From Styela clava (Eukaryota; Chordata; Ascidiacea; Stolidobranchia; Styelidae): DNA of 64,000 nucleotides. The number at the start of each line of letters is the position of its first letter. Within the stretch, counting starts at the first letter, position 1. Below are positions 24,401 through 36,500 of this stretch, one piece after another. Location: the NCBI RefSeq assembly GCF_964204865.1, contig NC_135254.1, forward strand, positions 11,413,001 to 11,477,000. The letters run 5' to 3'. The position numbers were made by a program, and so were the translations under genes. The notes under the pieces were generated by a model that had not been told where the DNA came from, ran no database searches, and saw only the letters and a list, made by a program, of their open reading frames with translations.

Positions 24401-27400
24401 CTAATCCTCCGGGTGTTTTGCAGAATGTGTAAATAGGATAGATGAACTTTTCAAAGTTAGTGCGCACCTTTAGTCGTCACCAATGAACAAGCATTAATGC
24501 TGTCAAATCTTACCTTGGTGTAGTCATTGATAAAGTTGCCATCTTCACAGTGTCTGTAAACAAACAAAAAACGAACTGAGTTTCAGTTCTGTTTCCATTA
24601 AATATGACCTAATACATTTTGGTCCCGCCATCACTGCTTTTTCGAAAATATTGTCTCTGAAGTAAAAAAGATCTTATCCGTTGGAAAATAACGACTTTAT
24701 TCAACTACGTTAGCGTTTTTATATTCTTACATATATATATTCTATTTTGAAGCTTGATAACATCTGCATTTTAAGTTTAAGAGTATCCACTCGACAACTC
24801 ACAAGAGAAAACCAATTTAACGTTGAGATGCAAGTAATCAATGGGAGTGGGAGCCATTTCAAGAAAATTTAAATACCGTAGTTATACGGAATAACAACGA
24901 TGGTGGTAATTAGAAAATATTTGGTCGCAATGTACATGATACATTCACGCCCCATGAGTTTGGCTTCTTTTAGCAAGTGCAGTTTCAAGTATTTTGTGGC
25001 GTCTAGAGCTGCCGCATAATCATTAACCATAGCGGGATTTCCAAACCATGGCCGCTATGACCAAACTCACGGTGACTGACTTTATAGCTGCCACAAACCA
25101 ATAGCGAGCTGCCGTCGTTACGGCAGCAAATCGAATGCTGTTCAATCAATTTTGCTGCCGTAACCACGGTATGTCGGCTGTAATAGCATGGCTGCCCCTG
25201 ATGGTGATAAATATTGGGTAAGTTGGAATGCTTTTCTTATGAATACAGTTTTGATGTATTTGGGGTCAGGTTTAGGTTAGAGTAGATATAATTTTGTATG
25301 ATAAACTGAAAAATATTGTATGACTTTGTAAATATACCGGTAATAGCGCGATAAAACCATGGCAAGAGACGCCGCGGTACGTTCGTGGCAGGAGCTGCCA
25401 TGAAGTGGTTAGAACTGCGCCTCTCCTTCATGGTTCAGATGGGTATTGTTATGAATTGAAGGACGTGGAAATGGCTGGGAGAATGCTTATCATTAAATTT
25501 TAGATACAAATTATACGTATCAATGGATCATAACTTACATTCAACGACATCCACGGGATCTTTGTTTTCTGTGCTTTGACTATTTATTATTAATTGTTCA
25601 GATTGAGTTTCGCCATTTGTTCTTACATTTTGTTGATTTGGTCTCGAGTCCAGAATTTCAGATGTTCCGGCAGTCCTTACATTAGCTGGGTGTACAATTT
25701 TCGAAAAACAAAATTGGTCAAAAGTAATTGCAGCAAATAAAACTGTCATGTTCGCATCCGAATGTTAACCCTGTACACATTTTGATTAAAATTCTGCTCG
25801 CTGAAGATTCAATAGTTTCATATCGTTCTCTGAATGTGGGCAAATATCGACTGTTACTGAACTTGAATTTCCATTTAAAAACGTCCGGCGCACAATAATC
25901 TTCGGCGCTTATTCGATATCAGGTGAAATTCGGGTATGTGCAATTTTTAGAATCGAATTCAAGCTAAAAGACTATCGTTCATTTCTTGCCGTTAGGAGTT
26001 TAGAGAATTTTAACGAATTTTCCCTATCTGGCGCCTCGATCGGTTTCACCATTCGATTTTAGAAATAAAAAATGACAACATATGGTAGCACAATTTGCCT
26101 TTGAGGCAAATCAGATGACGATCGTAACCACTATCCTACTACTGACTTTAAACGGAATAAGTCTTACAAATAAATTTTTAAAAAATACATTCCCAGTGTA
26201 TGACATAAATATATTTAACAGAGAAACTACTGCATATGGTAAACTACAAGCGGTATCCTACTGCAATATTACGAAAGCATATAGGCTATCAAACCAACTA
26301 TGTTTAGCTACACAACTCAACTACGACATGTATAAAGTTAATGTCAAGAAAAAGGATTTAGATGATGGCTTCTACCCAGGCAAGCACAGATCAGTAAATG
26401 TTTTTATGATTTGCACGGGAAACGCAAAATATTTTAATGTATCTATTTACAAGACGATCTACGCGCTACGACTAGATCTACGGAACTACTGGCAACTTCG
26501 GTTCAATAGATTCTTGCAAGTCATCTTTTCGTCTTCAACCTGAATCATAAAGTGTTTTCATAACAACTTAGCAAATAAATATACATGTGAAATTCGTCAC
26601 CCCATAGTTGTTTCTCTTACCAATCGATTCTAAACTGATTTCAAGTTTCCGGTCAATTGACATTTCCTAGCGTGTAATGCACCAGTATATTTCTATAAGG
26701 TATCAGCAGCTCTAGATATTTCAGTCGAAGCCCGTAAGTTTGCTCGGAGATGAGTTTTCTTTACCTCTGAATGAGTGCGCTCGACATTTCTTTGAGCAAA
26801 TTCTCTTAACACTTAATGTTGCGAGAAGCCATCTTCTCTGAACAAGGATACGCGAGGGATAAAACATAGGCAAAATAGTTAACTAGTTCCTAGCCTAGCT
26901 TAACTAGTTCAAACTTGAATATCGTACCTGGATTTGGCACGTTGCCACTTTCTTCCTCAAGTAAAGAAGATAAACTAACGTTTGATGGACTCCGTACTTC
27001 ACCTTGGTGCGATACTTTTACATCTTTTTCAATGTCAGAATCGAAATCGTTTTCAGAATCCGTATTTGCTACGGGTGCATCGAAACCCGTAAATCGATTC
27101 GCATCTGTGTTTGCTGTATTGTATTGTTTCCTGTTACTTAGACTCGACAAATAGGGTGATGCCCTCAAGTGGTCAGTATTGTTATACGGCGTTGATAATG
27201 TGATATCGTCTGATTTATTTGGTGATAATAATTCATTTGTATGTTGTTGACGTGAATCAGTGTTTTTATATCCACCTGACGTTGGGAATATCGCTGAGGA
27301 TGTTTTGGTATCTGAACTGCCAGACCTGAAAGAAAGTAACAGAGAATTGGTCAAATATTAGATGCGTTAACAGTGAAGTGAAAACAAAAGAAGCAGTATA

Positions 27401-28816
27401 CCTTCCATGCGTGGGTGCCGCAATTGGAGCGTTAACTCCCTGTGTGTATTTCGGAGTTATTGTAAAACTTGGATTTTGCTTGATATTGCCGCTGTCTGCA
27501 ACATAAAAGAAGTACAAGAAACAATAAGTATCATGATTATTTTATAATATTTTAACACGATAATTGCAAGTCGGGTTAAAGTGATGAGATATCAATGCCC
27601 TAATAATTTGTTTTATAACACACGATATTGGAAAGGTTTTGAATTGGTATTACTATTGCTAACAATAGTCCACTTCCGGAGGCTTGGGGTAATTCAAGGT
27701 GGTCAGGTCATTACCTTCCAGCCACTGAAGTACGTCAGTTAAATACAACAATCTCCATTTTCACGGTATAAATATAAAGAAGGTGTGGACATGAAGATAT
27801 AGACATCAATCCCAAACACACAATTGCGATATTGTGTTTTTTGATGTGATGGGTTAATTATTTTTATTTTAAAAGATCGTCATTTTATTTAATCAAACTT
27901 TGAAACAAAGCATAATATTTAGGGGTATTGGAACTTAGTAGTACTTGACCCAAATTATTTCTCGAGGTAATGACGTACTTTTCAAACAGGAACGTTTAAA
28001 GATACATAAATGTAACAGTCTATGTTTAGTACTATGAATGCCCAAGTTTGTAGTTCAAAAATTTTACTTTTTTTTTCGAAATTAATTGGAATAAAGACTA
28101 CATTTTAATCCCATGTACCTCTCGTGAAATTATAGCACTCTCAAGCAGTGATGAGCTAGAAAAATCGTAACAACCGGAACGCACCAAATTCGTGAAAATG
28201 TAAAATATATTTACAACGTGACGCTACCGGTAATTTTGTCTGTCGTGAGATAGAGCCGAAGAACTACAATGAAATATGAAAAAAATATCCGAAATATGAC
28301 TGTTTGAAATTGGAAGAATATTCATACTAATTCAATACAAATGTTATTATTAGATAGATATTGAATGAATTTTCACGGGGGTCAAAGGTCGGCAAAACAT
28401 CCATTACACGTTACTGCTGTGCGCTAATTATTTGCCAGCTGTAATGGAAAATAATTTTGATGCATCAAAACATCAATCAATAACTAAGTTTCCCGCAGAA
28501 ACTAGACTTTTCGAACCATAATTTTACAGAAACGCAAACGCAATATAATGTCCAACAACCGGAACAGCGTTCCGTTCGTGACTGCTACAGCTCATCACTG
28601 CTCTCAAGTCAAGATAGATTATTGAAGCAATCAGTTTATACCATTACTAATCGAGCGTTTATACAATAATCACTACTCACCCTTGTTTTGTTTTAAAGGG
28701 TCTGTGGTCCCGTTTGATATCCCTGTATTTTCTGTAATGTTGTTCCGATCTTTTGCCTTATGATTGGGATCAACACCCACGGTTGCAGCACGATTAGACG
28801 AGCAACAGCTTCCCAT
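21484..28816 (-). CDS. TPPP/p25-alpha family protein with long, probably lipidated N-terminus (10 exons, 512 aa)
   Basis: Exons (minus, all GT-AG): 28816-28681, 27495-27402, 27325-26928, 25685-25539, 24553-24514, 24075-23944, 23511-23380, 22844-22688, 22283-22213, 21715-21484. Phases agree at every junction and give 513 codons including stop. Residues ~304-470 are a p25-alpha domain: METLEDAFFRFARYG, GREMNNKNWAKLC, an FDMFVKCLEE block, GKAPEYVGIT, RMTDHSLYPAGHKMRF and the C-terminal GYVQGYK..DTYD. These match the tubulin polymerization-promoting proteins, which bind and bundle microtubules. Vertebrate TPPPs are about 170-220 residues. Here an additional ~300 disordered Ser/Asn-rich residues precede the domain and start MGSCCSS: Gly2 suits N-myristoylation and Cys4/Cys5 suit palmitoylation. 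The start has the context CCACCATGG. SPKS/TPSRS repeats at 278-298 look like proline-directed phosphosites. The family assignment is strong. That exons 1-5 always join the domain exons is inferred from phase alone. Confidence 0.87.
21769..22033. repeat. Diverged tandem duplication in a TPPP intron
   Basis: Two related blocks, 21769-21881 and 21921-22033, share AGCTATATTGCATGTT, then a CTCAAATTAA/CTCAAATAAA region, then GGAAAGCAAAGAGCAACCAA-type sequence. The offset is 152 bases. Both lie in the last TPPP intron. Copies differ at many sites, so the duplication is old. Confidence 0.6.
23768..23813. repeat. Perfect 23-bp tandem duplication
   Basis: The unit starting AATTGGTAGACAGGG is repeated exactly twice, head to tail, in the TPPP intron between exons 6 and 7. 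This is probably a recent slippage or repair event; no function is inferred. Confidence 0.85.
25108..25127. repeat. Short GC-rich hairpin
   Basis: GCTGCCGT and its complement ACGGCAGC are separated by CGTT, forming an 8-bp stem within a TPPP intron. GCTGCC/GGCAGC motifs recur around it (25,000-25,200), suggesting an eroded repeat. Confidence 0.45.
26082..26543 (+). CDS. Hypothetical nested gene, possible secreted protein (153 aa)
   Basis: A single frame of 153 codons lies on the plus strand inside the TPPP intron 25686-26927, antisense to that gene. The second methionine (residue 12) begins MTIVTTILLLTLNGISL, which looks like a signal peptide and may be the real start. The remainder is basic and Tyr/Asn-rich with four cysteines and several N-x-S/T sites. 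An AATAAA signal at 26574-26579 follows the stop by about 31 bases, as expected for a short mRNA. No family is recognised. It may be a lineage-specific secreted protein or a chance frame. Confidence 0.33.
   Translation: MVAQFAFEANQMTIVTTILLLTLNGISLTNKFLKNTFPVYDINIFNRETTAYGKLQAVSYCNITKAYRLSNQLCLATQLNYDMYKVNVKKKDLDDGFYPGKHRSVNVFMICTGNAKYFNVSIYKTIYALRLDLRNYWQLRFNRFLQVIFSSST
26574..26579 (+). other. Candidate polyadenylation signal
   Basis: AATAAA lies about 31 bases after the stop of the hypothetical nested ORF at 26082-26543. It supports, but does not prove, that the ORF is transcribed. Confidence 0.35.
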
Positions 28817-28919
28817 GGTGGTAAATTTAGGTTTATATATTACAAGCAGTAATTAATCTATATCATCATTTTAACGAAACCTACTCGATCAAACAACATA
28901 AAGACGCATTGCCTCAATC

Positions 28920-29188
28920 ACAATGTAGTCTGTACGTTCCCTTGAAAGTTAGGCTAAAACTGAGTTTCGCAATAGCTGTAAAAATTTAGGCCTTGACCTT
29001 ATCATTCTGAATTTGAGATCTCCCGCAAAGAGTTATAAGTCCCCATTACAATGTAGTCTGCACTTCCTTGGTCTAGCCTGAAAGTTAATCGATAAAATTA
29101 GGCATACACCTGGGTTTCGCGATAGCTGTAAAAGTTTAAGTTTATTGACATTATTATTCTGAATTTGAGATCTCTCACAAAGAGTTAT
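28920..29188. repeat. Diverged direct duplication just upstream of TPPP
   Basis: Block 28920-29036 and block 29048-29188 share, in order, ACAATGTAGTCTG, a GAAAGTTA segment, TTTCGCAATAGCTGTAAAA (TTTCGCGATAGC in the second), and TCTGAATTTGAGATCTC ending in AAAGAGTTAT. The first unit starts about 100 bases upstream of the TPPP ATG, so the pair may include promoter or 5' untranslated sequence. Confidence 0.7.
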
Positions 29189-30246
29189 TAAAGGCGCTAC
29201 CCATACAGAAAATCGACAAAATCAACACGATAAATATTCTCACAAATCCTTTCGCTCAATAATTTCTCAATAACACGCAATAATGTTTTTGCCGTTGTTA
29301 CGTCGTTGCCAACAATTGAGGAGATCGGAATCAATGCGGTAGTAAAACCAAGGATTTCGCTCGCTCGCTTTTGTTGACACAACTAATTCTCGGTCGTTGA
29401 TAAGAGTCATACGACAAATACTGTACCTTGCTCGGTACACAGAGGCTCGAGTTAAATGTACTTTGTGCGTGTAATTTGCGGTACGTCATGTTGTTAAACT
29501 CCTATTATCGCACAAAACCAATTCAAATTTGTCTGGTTGTTGGGGGCGCAGCGTATGTATTTCTAGATTGAAATATACGAGTTAGGAACTTATATTTATC
29601 ATGGGGAGATGAAACCGACCTAAACAAATGGCGAACCACGGCCTTTCTCGGGCATCATATTTCGAATAACTGGAAAGCCAATTGCCCGAACTACTCTATT
29701 CCATACCAAATAAGTACATGTAGAGTGTAGACTGCAACAATTGCGCACAATGAAGAAACCCCACACCAAGATATCCTCAAAATCGGTATGAAATTTAATA
29801 TAAACGGAAGTATAACAAAAAATATGTTGCAAATAACTTTTAGCATAGGCACCAGCATCACACAAGAAAAAATAAATTTCAATTTCTGGCACCAGGGCCA
29901 GTCGGCTTGGCTCCTCGGTTCCATCCCTCACACTGCCAGATTCTGGTAAGGTAGAAAAAAATAAAGAAATGTTGCAGCTGGAAGAAATATATAAATTTAA
30001 ACGAAATCATGGCAGTTTCACGCACATATGCATTCAAAAGAAGTAATTTAAATAACAATCAACATTAGAATAATACGACCAACGGTCGTTATTTTCTATT
30101 AAACAATAAGATGTTTATAAATTATTTTCTGGCACAGTATGGTACATCTTCAAATTGCGTGAACTGTTACGTAAATTCTGCCATAAATGCAATTAATACC
30201 ATTGAATAAAATAAGTTCACAAATTACCCAAAAACTCCAAAATATA

Positions 30247-30252
30247 TTTATT
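30247..30252 (-). other. Candidate SWT1 polyadenylation signal
   Basis: AATAAA on the minus strand, about 260 bases past the SWT1 stop codon at 30515-30517. Confidence 0.4.
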
Positions 30253-30514
30253 CAAACTATACCTTTTTTTTTATGAAATATCATTTTTGCACTGCATTCC
30301 ATTAGTCTGAATAACCGAAACTGTTCTAATAGATCAAATCTTTACCATTTAAAAATTCGAATTAACTCAAATCCAAAAATCATTGAAAACATGTAGACAT
30401 ATCAGTATTCTGAACATTTTAATGCAAAATATTATTTTAATCAGTTTCGGTTCTAATCAAATTTACAGCACACTTATATTTTATGTCAATTCAGTATCGA
30501 ATTGCAACATTTTT

Positions 30515-33500
30515 TTAAACAATAAAGGCGCCTGGATTACTGGAAATTGCAGCAATACATTCATGCAACAGATTTTTAACTGTTTCTAACTGTTGAAATC
30601 CAGTTTTTAATCTTTCCATCATTTCACCGGATGAAACAATACTTTTGCTAAGTTCTTTATAAGAGTTAGTAAGAGGTCGGATGTTGCAATCAATAGAAAA
30701 AGCTTGTATAGTTGTCCACAGTGTGTGTAGTAAATCAGCAAAAATAATATCACATTCTGTATCAGTCTTTGGCAATGTCAGGATACTAGAAATAATAAAT
30801 AACATTTATTATTTAAATCCGATTAATTTACAATTGACCTTGAAAATATTTGGAACTGGGAAAACATCAGTAAAGAGTCAACAAGATGTCAGCTACCCTT
30901 CAACTCGAAAAGTCTACAAAATTGAGGAAATATTGATGTGACATCCAAGTATTCCAATAAAAATTATATATACATATACACATTTCAAAACCTTACATAA
31001 TATTACAAAATTATTGTACCCAATAGTTCTTTAAGTGTTTTGAGTTATAAATTATTGTATTATAATATTACATCAGTTAAGCATGAAACTGTAAATATGA
31101 CTGTCATATAGATATTGCACATTCCATATTCTATAATGTAGTGATTTTCAGTATATTATATATTTCACATCATTTTATACAAATCTCATTTAAAATCATC
31201 TTTCGAATACAAAAAAATTTTTCATACTAACAAGTTTAAAATCAATACCCAGTTTCATTGAACAAGAAAATCTAAAAATGATGGTGATATATGTAAAACA
31301 ACTTTTACCTTTGCAGAGAGAATTGCAAACTCTGTACAAGATCAGCAACGAGAGGCAGAGCTCGAGCAGCAACAGTTTTTTCAGGTATTGTGTCAAAGGT
31401 TGCAGACAAAGCTTGACATATTTCAGGAGCATCATTCATATGTGATGGTAAAAAACTAAGACTTTGAAAGATCATTCCACAATGAGAAATAATTGCAGTC
31501 CATATCTGTAGGAAAAAGATCAGAGAATGCAAACAGACACTTTGGGATATATTTTGCGTCACGAACAATCATATCACTGCACGTGTATGAAGTTTTAGTA
31601 TAACTACATGATGTACAAATAATCGAAAAGTATTATCAAATTGTTCTGAAAAGTATAATGTGTTGAAATTTGGACAAAATCCTCAACCTGCACATTCTTT
31701 AATTTTATGTTGGTAATGCTTAGCCAACTTTTTGAATTTCTATCAAAAATATAACTTAGTTTAGAATTTGAAGTTTGAAATTTAACTTCAGTTCGGACTC
31801 TGCTTCCAACTCCAATATCAATAAGAATATGTCGAACTGGTTCTAAGGTTCCAATATTTCATGTATACAATCACACAAAGTGGTAACGAATTCCGGCCTT
31901 TTGATTCACTACATGAACCAGCTATCAGTCACCTCTATCGATGATAATATTTCTCCATACAAATAAGAATTTACCATATTCAAGGCAGACCAAAAATCAA
32001 TAGAATTAGTTTCAACAGTTTCCATTTCAACATTGTGGTCTTCCTTGTGATGTTTTACATCTTCAGAATAATTTATTTTTCTCTTCTTGAGGGATTTGTG
32101 AAGATTCTTGACAATAGAATAATTGAAAAAATTACACATTAATTGGATTGAAATTACATGTTTAAATACCATCGCAACAGATATTTACATAAACTGTTGA
32201 TGATGGCAATCAGGAGCTGTGTTATTCATGGTATCTATCACACACCAACTAGTCAGTAACCGTGCCCCTTTATGCTTGAGCAGACTAACTTTCAAATTAA
32301 CAATTTGTTCATCTTTTCAATATGAATAAATCATTCAGTAACTTTTACCTGTAACTGTAGCAAGTCGTTTTTCACAGGCTCATCGTATTTTCCTCTTAAA
32401 TTAATGCCTGAAACAAGACTGAGGGCACTTCCTGACCAATCAGAGACAAAATTGATATCTTCTGATTTGTTATCAGAATAAGAACGCTGCATATCAAGAA
32501 GTTTTTCTACATGCACTTGTAGAATATGATCAACACCCATCACTTTAAAAACAGCTAGCCAATGCTTTCGTACACAGTGTAGAACATCTGATAATGAAAA
32601 CAAAAGAGATGGATAGGAGTAGAACTTTAACCGAACCAAATACCGAATTGAGCAAAATTAGTAGATGTGATGGTTCAGTGCAGGGGTGTGCAACCTGTGG
32701 CCCGCGGGCCAAATGCGGCCCATAAGAAAAACTTGTGCGGGTGGCGGAGAAGTGCCTATTTTCATTGGTGTGCGGCCCGTAAAACGTGTTTTTAATTTAG
32801 TTTAATCTGGTATGTGTGAGTAATTTCAATCACTTTGGGTTGAAAGGTCAAAATGTTTGTGCCGGCAACTACTAGAAAGCACCCAGGTATTTGTATCTGG
32901 CCATCATGTATTCAAGGTTGCACACCCCTGGTCTTGTGGCCTTCCAAAAGTAGTGTCTCTTCACATATCAGCAGATACCTATGAATACCTGTGTAAGTTC
33001 TTGCTCAGATTGAAATGCATGAAAAGTAGGCCACACATAAATCAGTTGACAGCAATGTTCCCTCTAATTTTTCGTAGTATGTGTGCGCAGAAATTTTGGT
33101 GTGTGCGCACTTTTTTGGAAATGACTAATATTTGTGCAAAAACCAATGGAGAAATTTTGGCGTTCTAACCGGGTAATGGGTGGGCCAACAACAAACTTTC
33201 TCAACCTGCCAATCGAGAACATTGTTACATTACCATCGAAATACGTCTGTGCGCAGTAAATCTATGCGTGTGCGCAGCCCCTGAAAGCTGTGTGCGCGCG
33301 CACACGCGCACACCTTAGAGGGAACACTGGTTGACAGCATAAAAAGTATAACAGCTTTATCTAACATTATACTGTTTCGTACTAACTACTAGTTGAGCTA
33401 TATTCACCAGTGACCATGAGTGAGAAAACACCAAAGTTACTTGCGAAGGCTCATTAGCAACCATGATAGGCATATTCAGAGCATTTCGTCTCACTCAAAT

Positions 33501-36500
33501 TTGTTTCAAAATTTCATTTTTCAGCCTATTGTCTTGAGATGATTAGTATTTTGAATTACAATTAACAAATCTTCGCAAATCAGTGTAAAAACAATTAAAA
33601 CAAAAATAAAAAAATTACCAGTCAATGTCCAAGGTGGTTTCCTTAATATAATATCCAACCACAAATCATCGAAAGCTTCTTTCATTTCCTTCTCCAAAAT
33701 AAATGTCAAGGCAGACAAAGCACGTGCACAAATTTTTTTATAAATATCTTTGCATTCAAGAGGAGATAATATTGACAATGATTCCGGTGAAACACTTTCA
33801 TCCTGCCTATTCTTCATCATTATTATTTTCTTCATTTCAGGTTCGGTAGATGATTTTAGCGATGCTGAATAAGAGTATCAGTATTTATATATCAGATTTG
33901 TACATATGGATAGGAAGAAAACGGAAAGGAGCACAAAACAGCATATTACTTACCGGAACTATTTTTCATTTTGGCAATGCTTTTATGAAGGTCTTTGACA
34001 TCGTTTATGCATCTAAAATTTATATAAAAAAACGTTAAAACTATATAAAATTACTTTGCTCGAAGTAGAAAAGGTCAAAAGCGCTTGACTAGAAGATAGA
34101 TAATGAGAAACATGCCAAGATTACTTCATCTACACGGGAGTGATGATAACTGAATATATATAAATGGGTACTCCCATAGTGTGTGTGTACCAGGTTAGGC
34201 CATAATTTTATTCTGATTTTCCTTATTTTAGTTCTATTTATAGTTCGGGGACTGTCTGAACAAAATTAGTTTTCCCCATATTGGTAGACACACTTCTGGA
34301 GCGCCTATAAGTGTATATTTGCAAGAAAAATACAAAGGAAAAAACTGGAAACATCACAAAAATACATACTGGTACAAATAAGCAAATTCGAATTACTATG
34401 CAAATTGATTGACTTATCATACCAAGTATGTCTATGGACTTGTCCATGTAATACTTATTATAAGACGAAATAAAATACTAGTATTCAGAAATAGTTTCTC
34501 ACATAATATGATTTGCCAATGCTTTGTTCATCAGGTTTTTATCGTGGGTAACCAACACTGTATTGTCATCATTGGATGACTGCTTCATTGAAAAGCAACA
34601 TTGAAGAATTCTATCATCATTGTTTTCAATATTAAATCCGTCTGAAATTTTTTTTTAGATACCGGTAATAGGTGCGGAATGTAGAAATTGAAAAAAAGTA
34701 CACTGCACTGTTAAATTTACATTAGATGCTGTGAAATATCAGGAGCTAAAAACTAAAATAGAGGTAAATGAAAACTATTTCTTGGTAATGAAGCATTCTA
34801 CATCCCCAGAATATATTAGGAATTTAGGAGTATCCATACTTCATATATAAATATTTATCTCAACGCTGTTAGAAATCTAATCTCCAAAGTGCCTAATTAT
34901 GGATGAATAAGCTAAAATATTTATCTGAAATCAATTTTAACGACTATGAGTGAAAAATCCCATTCCACTAAAACAGATTTTTGTTCATATATCTTGAATG
35001 AAAACTTCATTCTTACATATTTATCTGTATCCTTCAACCAAATTTCTGTATAATGGTTGCAAGACATGAATGGGGCAAAATGGCATGTTAAAATCAATAT
35101 TGCAATGAACCCACAATCAATCTAAACACAAAAGTAACCCACCAAATTGCATACCCAAAATTTGAATGTGAATTTGTCCTTCATAGTAGCTGATTTTTGA
35201 ATGAGACAATGAAGCAAGAATTGGCTGAAGTTTAATAATGTCAAGGGTTGTCGTCAGAGTACCTGAACCTAACTATGTTCGGGTCACATGTCGAATTTTT
35301 TGGATTCTAAAATTTTTTACCACAAGCATGTAATGAATTGGGTAGGTTATGCAGGACTGGAGAGATATCAGCGTCCAAAGATTGTAGCTCTCTGTATATC
35401 ACAGCCTAAAGCCTCGTTCAGACAAAGGTGCGAAACATACACAAACATACCTATTACAGTTGCAGCTTCAAATATAGTTTGTCCACGTACAATAGACTTA
35501 TTCGTTTGAAATTGTCTGAAATAAAACAAAACTAATTCATGAAATGTTATATTTATCTATGAATAGGAAGTCTTAGCAACTTACCTGTTTAAAAACGATA
35601 TTGCATTACGAGCAGCATTTTTATTTTTCTTGTGATGATCCAGCTCCTAAAAACAAATGAAATGTAGTTTTATATTTGTTTGAAAATAGGATCTTCCTAG
35701 TTGTCTACCTAGTAACTATATAAAATTGAGACCGAAAGTGGAAATGATACACCTGTACGCTGTGTGTACATTAATTATTTGAACATATCGAATGCATCGA
35801 TTCGGTTACCTTATTATATTAAATAGTAAACGAAGTTTACAGGTACTTGTTTGAGGTATAGTGAAATTAATTGGAACGGTAGGTAAGCCTACTCGCTTGC
35901 AGACTTATTTTTAACTGGAACTGAAAACCAGGCCACGACTAGTGCTGGGCCTTTTGAATTGAATATTCTAATCAAATAGTATATTATTCAAATCGCTCAG
36001 ACAAAAATATTGAATCACTCAATTTTCAATGTGAGGTCAAATTATTGAAATGCCTTTTTTTCTAGTGAGTTATTGAAGCAACATGTTTTTTATTGAGTGT
36101 GAACACGACGTGAACTGACTAAGTGATATATTCCATGTTTTCAGTTTTTTACATGGCAGAAGGATTCATTACAATAAAAAAATCACATACAATCACGTCA
36201 TTGCATCAATTAAAATATTTTCCTAGTAATTGAGATTCGGTACAAAATAAATATTCGATTTGATTCTGACATCAGATATTCGAAAATGCCCAGTCGTAAA
36301 CAAAACCCAGTGATTGTTGTTTATAAACTACCGGTATATTCCAACAGTTGTAGAATAGATACCTGTAGGACAACCCATGGAATAATTAATTTTGTTTTGT
36401 CAAGCTTTTGTGAACTTTCTCCAAACATTCTTCGCTCCACAAACATTTTTAGGAAATTTAAAGAAACGCCGCAAAGAAGAACGTTGGTATCAAGGATGAC

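Larger units (their letters stand above)
28817..30514. other. Intergenic region between SWT1 and TPPP
   Basis: This stretch contains the presumed promoter and 5' leader region of the TPPP gene, a tandem duplication (28920-29188) and the 3' end of SWT1 transcripts, with a polyadenylation signal at 30247-30252. A 103-codon minus frame at 29620-29931 has no supporting features. No CpG-rich or TATA promoter was clear. Confidence 0.5.

Noticed and set aside
29620..29931. 103-codon minus-strand frame
   Set aside because: No family, splice or polyadenylation support; composition is typical of chance frames.
32857..33168. 103-codon plus-strand frame
   Set aside because: It spans the end of one MITE and most of another inside a SWT1 intron, so it is a chance frame in repeats.
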